Source: Helicobacter_J cappadocius
GTDB taxonomy: Bacteria; Campylobacterota; Campylobacteria; Campylobacterales; Helicobacteraceae
Direction: 5' to 3'
DNA length: 64,000 bases
Assembly: GCF_030686155.1 (NCBI RefSeq)
Contig: NZ_JAUPEV010000001.1
Span: 1-64,000 of the forward strand
Translations under genes and position numbers: made by a program
Shown here: piece after piece, positions 34,985 through 43,641 of the stretch
Layout of the letters: each line of letters begins with the position of its first letter
Position numbering within the stretch: position 1 is the first letter of the stretch
Notes under the pieces: generated by a model
What the model was told of the DNA's origin: nothing
The model's input: the letters and a program-made list of their open reading frames with translations, nothing else
The model's database searches: none

Positions 34985-35307
34985 ATGATCAAACCTATGT
35001 TAAAATACAGAGGTGGAAAAAGTGCCGAAATTAATCAAATTATTCCTTTCTTTCCAACATCATACAAGAGGTATATAGAGCCATTTTTTGGCGGAGGTGC
35101 TTTATATTTTTTTCTCAGTCCAAAAAAGTCAATCATCAATGATCTTAATAAACCTCTAATGAATTTTTATACATCAGTAAGAAATGATTTTTTATCGCTA
35201 AAAAAGAATTATCCGAATTACAAAAATTATATGAATCCAATCAATTAGAATTTCAAAAGCTTAAAAAACTGACGCCTAACAGCAAAAGTGATGCTGAGGT
35301 CTTTTAA
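34985..35307 (+). pseudogene. Remnant of D12-class DNA adenine methylase (Dam-like)
   Basis: The first 87 residues carry LKYRGGKSAEIN and YIEPFFGGGALYFF, the start of Dam-type D12 methylases. The frame then stops at 35246-35248. From the A6 run at 35200-35205 the correct reading continues in another frame (KKELSELQKLYESNQLEF, then KLKKLTPNSKSDAE) up to a stop at 35305-35307. An A7 run would restore the joint frame. Even then only about 107 residues of the usual 260-290 exist, and the DPPY catalytic motif is absent. So the gene is frameshifted and truncated. Confidence 0.85.
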
Positions 35308-35374
35308 GGTGCTATGTTCCAAGCAACTATCTTTTGTTTCTCTGCTCACCTCTAATGATCTGTGGAAATAATGA

Positions 35375-35382
35375 GGGGGGGG
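35375..35382. repeat. G8 homopolymer tract
   Basis: Eight G on the plus strand (C on the minus) directly after the stop codon of the FAH-family gene. Poly-G tracts of this length vary by slippage in Helicobacter and Campylobacter, but this one lies outside any open frame that I support. Confidence 0.8.
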
Positions 35383-36273
35383 TTATTCCCCGATGGTGTT
35401 TGTCAAACTTCCGATTCCTTCGATAGTGCATTCTATTACATCGCCAGGTTTGAGAAATCTAGGAGGCTCAAACCCCATCCCCACACCAGAAGGGGTTCCC
35501 ATAGAAATAATACTCCCTGCCTTTAGCATCATACCTCTTGAAAGTTCTTCTATCACATAATCAATGCCAAAAATTAGCAAATCTGTAGAGCTTTTTTGAC
35601 GAAGTTCGCCATTGACATAGCTAGAGATTTGCATTATTGGAGGGGTGGCAAACTCGTCCTTTGTCACGATATAAGGTCCCATGGGGCTAGAACCTTCTAG
35701 GCTTTTGCCAAAATACCATTGTTTGTGTTTTAGTTGGACATCTCTAGCACTGATATCGTTGATGATGGTATAGCCAAAGACATAATCAAACGCATCTTCC
35801 TTCTTTACATTCCACGCATCTTTACCAATAATAACACCTAGTTCTACTTCATAATCAAGTTTTTCAGTGATATTTTTATGTGAAGGCACTATTCCTTTAT
35901 CAGGAGTGGCTTCATTCACTCTTTTTCCAAAATACACTGCTTCTTCGCGTTTGCCATCAAAGGCTTCTTTTTTGAATTTTGCAGATTCTTCTGCGTGATC
36001 AAGGTAATTTATGCCTAAACAGATAATTTCTTGGGCAGGATGGGGGATGGGAGCAGCAGGAATAATATCATTTAGTGCGATATCCCCTGTTCTGTTATCT
36101 AATGCCCCTTGAAGTTTTTGTTCTAGATCTCTTCCATAGCACATGATGAGTTCTTGCATTTCTTTGATGCCTAATCCCAAAGATTTCAAAGAAATAATCC
36201 TTTTTTGGCTACTATCAATAATCCCGATTTGATAAGGAGAGCTTTTGGTTGTTTTAAAAGTAATGATTTTCAT
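35383..36273 (-). CDS. Fumarylacetoacetate hydrolase family protein
   Basis: This 296-residue metal-dependent enzyme of the FAH family hydrolyses or decarboxylates beta-keto acids. The catalytic core starts at about residue 80 with ICLGINYLDHAEES; metal ligands lie in LDYEVELGVIIGKDA near residue 138 and in DISARDVQLKHKQWYFGKSL near 170; GTPSGVGMGFEPPRFLKPGD lies near the end. Candidates are 2-hydroxyhepta-diene-dioate isomerase or acylpyruvase; the sequence does not decide. It is divergent from the lipase-like gene. Confidence 0.85.
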   Translation of the reverse strand: MKIITFKTTKSSPYQIGIIDSSQKRIISLKSLGLGIKEMQELIMCYGRDLEQKLQGALDNRTGDIALNDIIPAAPIPHPAQEIICLGINYLDHAEESAKFKKEAFDGKREEAVYFGKRVNEATPDKGIVPSHKNITEKLDYEVELGVIIGKDAWNVKKEDAFDYVFGYTIINDISARDVQLKHKQWYFGKSLEGSSPMGPYIVTKDEFATPPIMQISSYVNGELRQKSSTDLLIFGIDYVIEELSRGMMLKAGSIISMGTPSGVGMGFEPPRFLKPGDVIECTIEGIGSLTNTIGE

Positions 36274-36335
36274 CTACAATTCCTTTATTAAAAAATAATC
36301 TGCTATTATCAAGTCTATCAAAATTTAGGAATAAA

Positions 36336-37259
36336 ATGAAAATAATTAAAAATTCTAGCTTCAGAAGTGATTTTGGTGATGTGTATTATGATGAGTATAT
36401 TCCTGATTGCACTAATGGTGTGGTGATAGCCATTGCACATGGAATGATTGAACACAAAGACAGATACGAATGGCTCTGCACTAGTTTGGCAAAAAAGGGT
36501 TACAATGTTTTTATCAATGATCACAGAGGGCATGGAGAAAGTATCGGAGGAAATATCGTTTGGGGCGAGATGGGTGAAAATGGTTTTGAAAAGGCTGTAG
36601 ATGATATGCTGACCTTTCATAATCTCATCATGCAGAAGTTTCCTTTTCATAGATTTGTATTGCTTGGACATTCGATGGGTTCTTTGCTATCTAGGAGATT
36701 TCTTCAACTCTATGAAGATAAACTTGATGCTCTTATTCTCACAGGAACTCCTTCTCCAAATAAAATGCTAGGATTTGGTGTGGTGCTTTTCAGGATATTG
36801 GAAAAAATGGGGGTAAAGGGTTCGCCCAAAATCAGCGATCTATTTTCTTTCAAATCCCAGTTCAAGCGTAAGGTTCCTCAAAAAGATCGTTTTAAGACCC
36901 ATTGGGCGTGTAGTGATGAAGAAATTATCAAGCTTCGATACAAAGATCCAAAATGTCAGTTTCGTTTTACGCTCAATAGTTTTGCCAATCTTTTTGAAGG
37001 GATGAAAAAAGTTTTCTCCACCTATCCGCATAGTCCTCAAAAAAGGCATTTACCGGTATTATTTTTGAGCGGACAAGAAGATATTTGCGGAGAGTATGGC
37101 AAGGGTGTGGAAAAATCCTATCATCATATCAAATCACAAGGCTATGAAGATGTTACATTAAAGCTCTATGCAAATGCTCGTCATGAAGTCTTCAATGAGC
37201 CAAATAAACTTGAAGTGCTAGATGATATGTTGGTTTGGTTGCATAAACAGGGTTTTTAG
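36336..37259 (+). CDS. Alpha/beta hydrolase, monoacylglycerol-lipase-like
   Basis: This 307-residue serine hydrolase of the Hydrolase_4 group has an oxyanion loop AHGMIEHKDRYEW near residue 30, NDHRGHGES near 60, the nucleophile elbow LGHSMGS near 109, a C-terminal FLSGQEDICGEYG with the acid Asp, and the final His in NARHEVFNE. It probably cleaves monoacylglycerols or lysophospholipids in the cytoplasm (no signal peptide). It is a single gene between divergent and convergent neighbours. Confidence 0.8.
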   Translation: MKIIKNSSFRSDFGDVYYDEYIPDCTNGVVIAIAHGMIEHKDRYEWLCTSLAKKGYNVFINDHRGHGESIGGNIVWGEMGENGFEKAVDDMLTFHNLIMQKFPFHRFVLLGHSMGSLLSRRFLQLYEDKLDALILTGTPSPNKMLGFGVVLFRILEKMGVKGSPKISDLFSFKSQFKRKVPQKDRFKTHWACSDEEIIKLRYKDPKCQFRFTLNSFANLFEGMKKVFSTYPHSPQKRHLPVLFLSGQEDICGEYGKGVEKSYHHIKSQGYEDVTLKLYANARHEVFNEPNKLEVLDDMLVWLHKQGF

Positions 37260-37274
37260 AGTATTTAAGAAATT

Positions 37275-37306
37275 CGCTCCTTGTTTGGCATATGCAAAAA
37301 GGAACG
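37275..37306. terminator. Possible terminator between convergent hydrolase and metY
   Basis: CGCTCCTT pairs with AAGGAACG (one mismatch), and an inner TTTG/CAAA stem extends it over a GCATATG loop, 15 bases after the hydrolase stop. No clear T-run follows on either strand. Confidence 0.35.
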
Positions 37307-37375
37307 ATGTATTTTAATTATTGTGTGTTTTTAGAAAATCATTTTTACTCCTTTGGATTGGAATATAACAAAAAC

Positions 37376-37387
37376 CTCTTCTAAGAG
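37376..37387 (-). terminator. Weak terminator after metY
   Basis: CTCTT and AAGAG form a short stem followed by GTTTTTGTT on the minus strand, six bases beyond the metY stop. The stem is short, so the call is tentative. Confidence 0.3.
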
Positions 37388-37392
37388 AGATT

Positions 37393-38673
37393 TTATTTAA
37401 GTGCGATAGTTAAATCCTCTATCAAATCCTCTGCATCCTCGATTCCTACACTCAAGCGAATGAGGCTTGAAGAAATATTGGCTTTTTCTAGCTCTTCTTT
37501 GCTGAGTTGCGAATGAGTAGTGGATGCAGGATGAACGATGAGAGATTTTGTATCTCCAATATTAACCACAATAGAAAATAAGTTTGTGCTATTACAAACT
37601 TTTTTGGCTTCTTCAAAATCTCCTTTGATTTCAAAACTTACTAGTCCTGAGCACAAATTATCTTTGAAATATTTTTTGGCTAGTTCTTTATAAGGGCTGT
37701 TTTGTATTGATGGGTAATTTACAGATTTTATCTTCGGGTGATCGCATAAAAAAGACGCGATTTTTTGGGCATTTAAGCTATGCTCATATATACGAACCTT
37801 GAGTGTTTCAAGTCCCTGTAAGACAATCCAAGAGTTAAAAGCACTCAGGGATGCTCCAATATCTCTAAGCAATGCAGTACGTACGCGGAGATTGAAAATA
37901 GGTAAATTCACATCAGCATACACTAGGCCATGATAGCTTGTATCAGGGGTGTTAAAATGCTCATATCGTGGGTTATTTTTGATGAGGTGATTGAGCGAGG
38001 GTGAATCAATAATTGCTCCTGCTATAACACTTCCTTGACCACTGATATATTTAGATAGACTATGAACCACAACATCTACCCCCCATTTAATGGGATTACA
38101 CAAAATAGGTGTAGCTACAGTGTTGTCACAGATACTGATAATACTGTGTTTTTTTGCGATAGCTACTATTTCTTCAATAGGTGCGATAGCGATCTGAGGA
38201 TTGCTTAGACTTTCAAAGAAAATAGCTTTTGTTTTTGTATCAATAAGTGCCTCTAATGTGCTTATATCATCGATACAAAATACTCTCGCTTGTATGCCAA
38301 ACCTTTTTAAGGTGTGTAAAAAAAGATTTGAACTGCCTCCATAGATTTTATCTGCGATAAGGATGTTATCTCCTGCTTGTGCGATGTTGGCTATGGCGTA
38401 AAAAATCGCTGAAGAGCCACTAGAAGTAACCACTGCACTCGCTCCACCTTCAAGTGCAGCTAGTCTTTTTTCTAACACATCGTTGGTCGGATTGGTGAGT
38501 CGTGAGTAAATATTTCCTAATTCTTTTAGAGCAAATCTTGCTCCAGCTTGCTCAGCGTTGTCGAATTCATAAGCAGTGCTTTGATAGATGGGAACACTCA
38601 TTGTTTTTTGTGTATCCTTGGTGTATCCAGCTTGTATGGCTAAAGTTTGGGGTTTGTATATTTTGCTTGACAT
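37393..38673 (-). CDS. metY: O-acetylhomoserine sulfhydrylase
   Basis: This PLP enzyme of the Cys/Met metabolism family joins O-acetylhomoserine with sulfide to give homocysteine for methionine. In 426 residues, TLAIQAGYTKDTQKT starts the fold, VVTSSGSSAIFYA near 79 binds the cofactor, ICDNTVATPILCNPI lies near 180, and VVHSLSKYISGQGSVIAG near 204 carries the PLP lysine. The length (above 400) fits MetY better than MetB/MetC. AAAGGA precedes the ATG. Two matching palindromes overlap its promoter region and suggest specific control. Confidence 0.92.
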   Translation of the reverse strand: MSSKIYKPQTLAIQAGYTKDTQKTMSVPIYQSTAYEFDNAEQAGARFALKELGNIYSRLTNPTNDVLEKRLAALEGGASAVVTSSGSSAIFYAIANIAQAGDNILIADKIYGGSSNLFLHTLKRFGIQARVFCIDDISTLEALIDTKTKAIFFESLSNPQIAIAPIEEIVAIAKKHSIISICDNTVATPILCNPIKWGVDVVVHSLSKYISGQGSVIAGAIIDSPSLNHLIKNNPRYEHFNTPDTSYHGLVYADVNLPIFNLRVRTALLRDIGASLSAFNSWIVLQGLETLKVRIYEHSLNAQKIASFLCDHPKIKSVNYPSIQNSPYKELAKKYFKDNLCSGLVSFEIKGDFEEAKKVCNSTNLFSIVVNIGDTKSLIVHPASTTHSQLSKEELEKANISSSLIRLSVGIEDAEDLIEDLTIALK

Positions 38674-38733
38674 AAAAAATCCTTTTTTTGAATTTGATGA
38701 TTAATCAGGATCTAATTTATCTAAATATTATTA

Positions 38734-38748
38734 AACACGATATGTGTT
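38734..38748. promoter_or_regulatory. Operator-like palindrome at the metY transcription start
   Basis: AACAC, GATAT, GTGTT: 5-base arms around a 5-base centre. It begins directly after a TATAAT box (minus strand) and would cover the start point of metY mRNA. The 13-base core ACACGATATGTGT recurs in the larger palindrome at 38789-38819, so a regulator probably binds both. Confidence 0.6.
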
Positions 38749-38754
38749 ATTATA
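38749..38754 (-). promoter_or_regulatory. Probable metY promoter (-10 box)
   Basis: TATAAT on the minus strand, 76 bases upstream of the metY ATG, between two copies of the same palindrome. Confidence 0.55.
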
Positions 38755-38788
38755 AAATAATACTATTTTGATTTTAAATTGTTACAAT

Positions 38789-38819
38789 AATATACAAACA
38801 CGATATGTGTTTGTATATT
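38789..38819. promoter_or_regulatory. Large operator-like palindrome upstream of metY
   Basis: Thirteen-base perfect arms (AATATACAAACAC and GTGTTTGTATATT) around the centre GATAT. The core is the same as in the copy at 38734-38748; the centres are 63 bases apart, about six helical turns. It would sit around position -62 of the predicted start, suiting looping or activation. The 344 bases between metY and polA otherwise hold only an imperfect 13-base repeat (38853-38865 and 38906-38918) and the hairpin after polA. Confidence 0.6.
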
Positions 38820-38957
38820 TAATATATTAAATATTCTCAATAAAACATGTTGTATGATAGCTGCAGGGGGCAAAGCTTTGAGCTGAAAATAAAGTATTTC
38901 TAAAATATGATAGCTACATAATTTATCAACAAAAAGCTATTTTAAAACATCCAATTA

Positions 38958-38991
38958 CACCAATCAAAGAGTGAAATTTCTTTGATTGGTG
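38958..38991. terminator. Strong hairpin downstream of polA
   Basis: Thirteen-base perfect arms, CACCAATCAAAGA and TCTTTGATTGGTG, with an 8-base loop. It starts 26 bases after the polA stop. No classical T-run follows on the minus strand, so termination efficiency is uncertain, but it is the clear end structure of the thyX-polA unit. Confidence 0.55.
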
Positions 38992-39017
38992 ATTTTATAG
39001 GGTTTGTTGTGTAGAAA

Positions 39018-41735
39018 TTATTTAAGTTCTGCCCAATTTTTACCCAAGCTAATCCCACATTTTAGAGGCACATTTAATGTATAGACATTATTCATTATTG
39101 CTTCGATTTCCTTAGATGTTTGCTCAGCGAGTTCTTTAGGAAGCTCAAAAATCAATTCATCATGCACTTGAATAAGTAATTTTACAGAGGTATTTTTGAA
39201 ATTTTCATATATTTTAAGCATCGATAGTTTGATAAGATCAGCTGCACTTCCTTGAAAAATCGAATTGATACCTTCGCGTAAGTAATTTGCCCTCATCAAT
39301 TCTGTTGCATTTGCAAAATCAAAATATCGTCGATGTCCTAGTAATGTTTGAGCATAGCCATTAGCAAGAATCTGTTCTTCTTGGTATTTTAAAAAGTTTT
39401 TGACCGTAGGAAAGGATTCAAAATAGCTTTCAATGTATGTTTTTGCTTCTTTTGGTGATATTTTGAGTGTTTGGGCGAGTTTTTTTGAACCCATTCCATA
39501 GATAAGTCCAAAATTGATGGATTTTGCTATGGATCGTTTTTGCGATGCGTTTTCTTCCCCAAATATTCTAATAGCAGTTTCCATGTGGATATCTTTGTCT
39601 GTTTTGAATGCCTCCATGAGATCTTTGTCCATACAAAAATGTGCAAGTAATCGGAGTTCAATTTGCGAATAATCCACGCTTAAAAAAGTATTTTTTTTAT
39701 CGCTAATGATAAAACCTTCACGAATCTGTTTTCCTGCTTCAGTCCTCACAGGGATGTTTTGCAGATTTGGAGATTTTGAACTCAATCTACCTGTAGCAGT
39801 CCCTGTTTGTAAAAATGATGTATGGATTTTGTGTTCATCATTGTTGAGCTTGAGTAGAGGTTCTATGTAGGTATTTTTGAGTTTGAAAATCTCACGATAT
39901 TCCATAATCTCAGAGATAACAGGGTGTTCATTTAGCAATCCTTCTAAAGTCCTCTCATCAGTGCTATAGCCACCTTTTATTTGTCTGCCACCTTTAAGCC
40001 CTAGTTTTCCAAATAGCACTTCAGCGAGTTGTTTAGGGGAGTTGAGATTAAAATCAAAGCCTATGTGTTTGTGGATATTGTTTTGAATGATGGAGAGTTT
40101 ATTTGAAAGTTCTAAACGAAGTTTCTCAAACCAATTTACATTGATTTTTATTCCATTGGTTTCCATATCCACAAGCACTTTGATGAGAGGGAATTCCAAA
40201 TTTTGGGCAATTTCTATGAGATAATCAAGCTCTTTAGAGCGAAGTTCTTCTATAAGTTTTTCATATAAGCACATACTGGCTACTGCATCTTCAGCAGCGT
40301 ATTTTGTCGCATCCTCAAGGGAGACGCTTGAAAAATTTGCTCCCTTGCTCACGATGGCTTCAAAAGCTATCATTTTGTGAGAAAACCATCTTTCCATCTG
40401 ACTATCTAGTCCTACGCTCATCACGCTATCAAATAGCCATGCTAAAATCATTGAATCTTTTATATAGTTTTGAGGTTTTATGCCGAAATTATTTTGAGCG
40501 ATGAGGAGGTCAAATTTCAGGTTATGCCCGATAAGCGGATGAGAAAATATTTTTTCTATGGCTTTTTTTGCACTTTCTTTAGATATTTGGGTTTCAACAC
40601 CTAGATAGTTGTGTGCAATAGGCACATAGTAGCCATTTTTTCGATCAAAGCAAAAGCTAAATCCAACCATATTTGCATTTTGCACATCAATAGAATCTGT
40701 TTCACAGTCATAGGATATTTCAGTACTAGAGGGAATTGAATCTAAGATTTCAAATAGTTTATTTTCATCATTGAGCAAATGCGAAGTGTAAGAGAAGCTA
40801 GATTCTGAAAAGGCATTAAGCCCCCCGATGCCTTTTGATTTTGCCATAAAGGCTTTGGCGGGTTGGGTCATTGGCATACCCTTTAGACGCTGGACAAGCT
40901 TGATGAATTCATACTCTTCAAGCTCATCTACGATAGCTAATAGGGGGTTTGTAAGAGGCATTTTACAGATTTGTAAGTCAAAATCATCAATCAAATCGGT
41001 TTTTAAAGTAACGAGTTTTTTGCTCAAATATGCCATTTCTTTGTGTTCTTTGATGAGATTAGCGATTCTTGGACTGACTGTTTCTTGCAACTTTTCTAGG
41101 TTTGCGTAGATATTATCGAGATTTCCAAATTTTTTGATAAGTTTTTCGGCTGTTTTTGCTCCGATACCTTTGATGCCAGGTACATTATCGCTATTGTCTC
41201 CCACTAAGCTCTGATAATCAATGAATTCATGAGGGTGTATGCCATATTTTGTCAGGCATTCTTTTTCTGTGATATCTTTTCTTGAAGTAGGGTTGTATAG
41301 ATAGGTATTTTCATCAATGAGTTGATAGAGATCTTTATCATGGCTGATGATACGCACTTGTAGGTTTTTTCTCGTAGCAATATGGCTAAGTGAGGCAATA
41401 GCATCATCAGCTTCATACCCATCAAAGGATAGATTTAATAACCCCATTTTTTCTATCCATTTGATGGCAATAGGGAGTTGCATCAGTAAGTCTTGAGGCG
41501 TCTCCATGCGAGTGCCTTTGTATTCTGGATAGATTTCCTTGCGTTTATTTTGTCCCCGTCCTTCAAGTGCAAAGACAATATAATCTGATAATCCTTCTTT
41601 GTGTAGATTCATAATTAGATTAGCAAAGCCTAGTAGAAGACTCGTGGGGAAGCCTTGAGCATTCTTGAGTGGAGGGAGGGCATAGAAGCTACGAAAAAAG
41701 AACCCGAAGGTGTCAATAATAGTTAATGTTTGCAT
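39018..41735 (-). CDS. polA: DNA polymerase I
   Basis: This 905-residue repair and replication polymerase has all three parts: a 5' nuclease domain (1-290; GDNSDNVPGIKGIGAKTAEK near 178), a 3'-5' exonuclease domain with EISYDCETDSID near 340 that keeps the first Asp/Glu pair, and the family A polymerase domain (SVDYSQIELRLLAH near 690, the O-helix RSIAKSINFGLIYGM near 735, VHDELIFE near 865). The track of codons before the ATG gives a TTG start four codons earlier that overlaps the thyX stop; I prefer the ATG. It follows thyX directly. Confidence 0.94.
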   Translation of the reverse strand: MQTLTIIDTFGFFFRSFYALPPLKNAQGFPTSLLLGFANLIMNLHKEGLSDYIVFALEGRGQNKRKEIYPEYKGTRMETPQDLLMQLPIAIKWIEKMGLLNLSFDGYEADDAIASLSHIATRKNLQVRIISHDKDLYQLIDENTYLYNPTSRKDITEKECLTKYGIHPHEFIDYQSLVGDNSDNVPGIKGIGAKTAEKLIKKFGNLDNIYANLEKLQETVSPRIANLIKEHKEMAYLSKKLVTLKTDLIDDFDLQICKMPLTNPLLAIVDELEEYEFIKLVQRLKGMPMTQPAKAFMAKSKGIGGLNAFSESSFSYTSHLLNDENKLFEILDSIPSSTEISYDCETDSIDVQNANMVGFSFCFDRKNGYYVPIAHNYLGVETQISKESAKKAIEKIFSHPLIGHNLKFDLLIAQNNFGIKPQNYIKDSMILAWLFDSVMSVGLDSQMERWFSHKMIAFEAIVSKGANFSSVSLEDATKYAAEDAVASMCLYEKLIEELRSKELDYLIEIAQNLEFPLIKVLVDMETNGIKINVNWFEKLRLELSNKLSIIQNNIHKHIGFDFNLNSPKQLAEVLFGKLGLKGGRQIKGGYSTDERTLEGLLNEHPVISEIMEYREIFKLKNTYIEPLLKLNNDEHKIHTSFLQTGTATGRLSSKSPNLQNIPVRTEAGKQIREGFIISDKKNTFLSVDYSQIELRLLAHFCMDKDLMEAFKTDKDIHMETAIRIFGEENASQKRSIAKSINFGLIYGMGSKKLAQTLKISPKEAKTYIESYFESFPTVKNFLKYQEEQILANGYAQTLLGHRRYFDFANATELMRANYLREGINSIFQGSAADLIKLSMLKIYENFKNTSVKLLIQVHDELIFELPKELAEQTSKEIEAIMNNVYTLNVPLKCGISLGKNWAELK

Positions 41736-41743
41736 AGATGGTA

Positions 41744-42382
41744 TCAATTCTTCTCATAAGGCTGGGTTATTTTCTCTTCAAAAATAAACTTATGTTCCTG
41801 TGGGAGTGCATTATAAATACTATGGGCGAGTTTTTGGATTTCCCACAGAGCTGCTCTATTTGTACGAAGTTCTAGGAAGTTTTGCAGACTTCTAGCGTTG
41901 ATGCTCCAGTGAAGTTCTGTTTTGTAACATTCGGGCATCGCGTATTTGGCTAGATCGTTTCCTATAGGTTCAAGGAGGAGTTTTCGAAGGTTTTCTAATG
42001 CTGAAATAGAGGCTATATTGACATTTTCATTTGAGGTAAAAACGATGTATTTTTCAGCTCTTTTTTGATTTTCTTCATTGATAGGAAGGAAGGAAGGCTC
42101 TTCTTTGATCTCTTTGAGTGTATAGCGAGAGGATTTGACGCTATAACTTGCCATGCGATGACGAGCAAGTTCTTGCAAACAAGCACGGCTAATGCCTTGA
42201 ATATAGAAATTATAATATAAGTGTTCTAGGGTGCTAGAGTGTTTGTTTTTGTTTCCGACACGATCAATGAGAGAGAGGTCTTTTTCGCCACCTCCATCAG
42301 ATTTATCAAAGCTCTGCCAACAAGTGCGGATAGCCATCGAACAGACTTCTAAGGGGGTATAGTGCTTGAGTGTAACTTTCAT
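41744..42382 (-). CDS. thyX: Flavin-dependent thymidylate synthase
   Basis: Makes dTMP from dUMP with FAD, methylene-tetrahydrofolate and NADPH. In 212 residues the ThyX signature is intact: ARHRMASYSVKSSRYT near residue 80 (RHR followed by the spaced serines and arginine), and RSLQNFLELRTNRAALWEI near 164 holds the folate/dUMP residues. AAAGGA precedes the ATG chosen; the codon nine triplets earlier has no site. Typical for Helicobacter, which lacks thyA. Coupled to polA, linking dTMP supply and DNA synthesis. Confidence 0.95.
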   Translation of the reverse strand: MKVTLKHYTPLEVCSMAIRTCWQSFDKSDGGGEKDLSLIDRVGNKNKHSSTLEHLYYNFYIQGISRACLQELARHRMASYSVKSSRYTLKEIKEEPSFLPINEENQKRAEKYIVFTSNENVNIASISALENLRKLLLEPIGNDLAKYAMPECYKTELHWSINARSLQNFLELRTNRAALWEIQKLAHSIYNALPQEHKFIFEEKITQPYEKN

Positions 42383-42514
42383 AAATATCCTTTTTGGAAT
42401 TTTACACATATGTCGCTTAAAAAATCAATCAATATGATTTTGGCTTAAAAGAGTTCTTTCTTTAAGATGTTACCTGAAGTTAATTTTTGGATTTAAGATG
42501 AATTTTGTTTAGGG

Positions 42515-42706
42515 TTATTTGTTGTATAGATTGTCTCCTAGCTTTTTGAATTCTTCATATTGGTTTTTGAGTGTATGGAGAATTTCTTCGTATTGAAAGC
42601 TTAGCATCACGCGTCTATAAAGTTCGGGTTTGTCTTTTCGCCAATTTCGCAAAGTTTTTGCATCTACGCCGATGATTCTAGCTATGTCCTGCTGAGTAAA
42701 TTTCAT
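42515..42706 (-). CDS. Small helix-turn-helix DNA-binding protein
   Basis: 63 residues from the ATG (GAGGAT five bases before it). FTQQDIARIIGVDAKTLRNW at residues 3-22 is a clear Cro/MerR-like helix-turn-helix; the rest is helical and charged. It lies alone, divergent from the six-gene accessory cluster that starts 138 bases away, and could be its regulator. The divergent position is the only link; similar small HTH proteins are common in phage-related regions. Confidence 0.65.
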   Translation of the reverse strand: MKFTQQDIARIIGVDAKTLRNWRKDKPELYRRVMLSFQYEEILHTLKNQYEEFKKLGDNLYNK

Positions 42707-42844
42707 CTCTATCCTCAAGTAATTTTTATTAAAATCTACTTGAAAATATTTTTAAACAAAATTCAGTAATATTTACCTATTTAAAACTAAATTTAAGGAA
42801 ATAATACCTAAAATGTTTGGATAATTTTGTAAAGGTAGATATTT

Positions 42845-43414
42845 ATGAATGTAAAAATAGCAATAAAATTCTTGATTGGCTTTATACTGATGGGTATGGC
42901 TTGTTTTTTGAATGCAGACGAACTTGCAAACAAAATGCCACCACTTGAAAAATCTTTTATAAAGATTATGAATAAGGCTATTGATGAATTCGTAGCCACG
43001 ACCAATGAAGTTAAAAAAACTAAAATACAACTTCATTTGCAAAATTCATTATCCAATCTACTCAAAGATAGAGTAGCAAAAAATTGGGTTGGGGAGGTAA
43101 TCAGCATTCGTTCTGATGATTCTGATGGTTCAGCAAGAATAACAGTTGGATTATTAATAAAATACGGAAAGGCTATTGCAGTGACAACACTTGACAATAA
43201 GGCTTTCGATGATAAGTATCACACACATACAGGTATAGACATTGAGACTAATCTGTATAATGCCGTATCTGAACTAGAGATAGGAGACAAAGTAGTGTTT
43301 TCTGGTCAGTTTATTTTATCACAGCCTACTCTTCTGATTCAGGATTCGCTTGGTCTGAGTGGTTTTAAATTTACTAGCATCAGAAAAATAAATGATGATA
43401 AAAAATCAAAATAA
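42845..43414 (+). CDS. Exported OB-fold-like protein, first gene of the accessory cluster
   Basis: 189 residues with a signal peptide (MNVKIAIKFLIGFILMGMAC, possible lipoprotein cysteine at 20 though the lipobox is poor). A helical segment (25-75) precedes a beta-rich domain (about 80-180; VGEVISIRSDDSDGSARITV, then GDKVVFSGQFI and a final SIRKI). The GDxVxxxG pattern is typical for OB-folds of the tRNA_anti-like type. I do not recognise a family with certainty. It is followed after 11 bases by the next gene of the cluster. Confidence 0.55.
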   Translation: MNVKIAIKFLIGFILMGMACFLNADELANKMPPLEKSFIKIMNKAIDEFVATTNEVKKTKIQLHLQNSLSNLLKDRVAKNWVGEVISIRSDDSDGSARITVGLLIKYGKAIAVTTLDNKAFDDKYHTHTGIDIETNLYNAVSELEIGDKVVFSGQFILSQPTLLIQDSLGLSGFKFTSIRKINDDKKSK

Positions 43415-43425
43415 AGGAGTCGAAA

Positions 43426-43641
43426 ATGGACAGAGAAACAGAAAGAGAAATTACAAGATTAGTTAATAAAGAGGTGGAAACAGCTATCAAAAAGTTTGAA
43501 TATTCACTGGATAAACAGCTAGATAAAATCGTGCGAATGATAAGTGACAGTGAGAAAAGTATCCGTAAAGATGTCGAATATCAAATCCGAAAAGAACATG
43601 ACAATATGATAAGAGAAATAGAAAAGAGGATGAGGAAATGA
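43426..43641 (+). CDS. Small coiled-coil protein
   Basis: 71 residues, almost wholly helical and charged with heptad-like leucine and isoleucine spacing (EREITRLVNKEVETAIKKFE, LDKQLDKIVRMI). AAAGGAG precedes the ATG. It overlaps the next gene by four bases, so it is a genuine member of the operon. No family recognised; a scaffold or oligomerisation piece is possible. Confidence 0.55.
   Translation: MDRETEREITRLVNKEVETAIKKFEYSLDKQLDKIVRMISDSEKSIRKDVEYQIRKEHDNMIREIEKRMRK

Noticed and set aside
35375..35382. G8 tract as a phase switch of the FAH-family gene
   Set aside because: The tract follows the stop codon, so length changes cannot shift that frame; I list it only as a repeat.
38853..38918. 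Two 13-base near-identical words as attachment or insertion scars
   Set aside because: One mismatch, no flanking target duplication and no mobile gene remains nearby.
42773..43042. Antisense frames in the promoter and first gene of the accessory cluster
   Set aside because: They overlap a gene with a signal peptide and good operon spacing; no ribosome site is seen.
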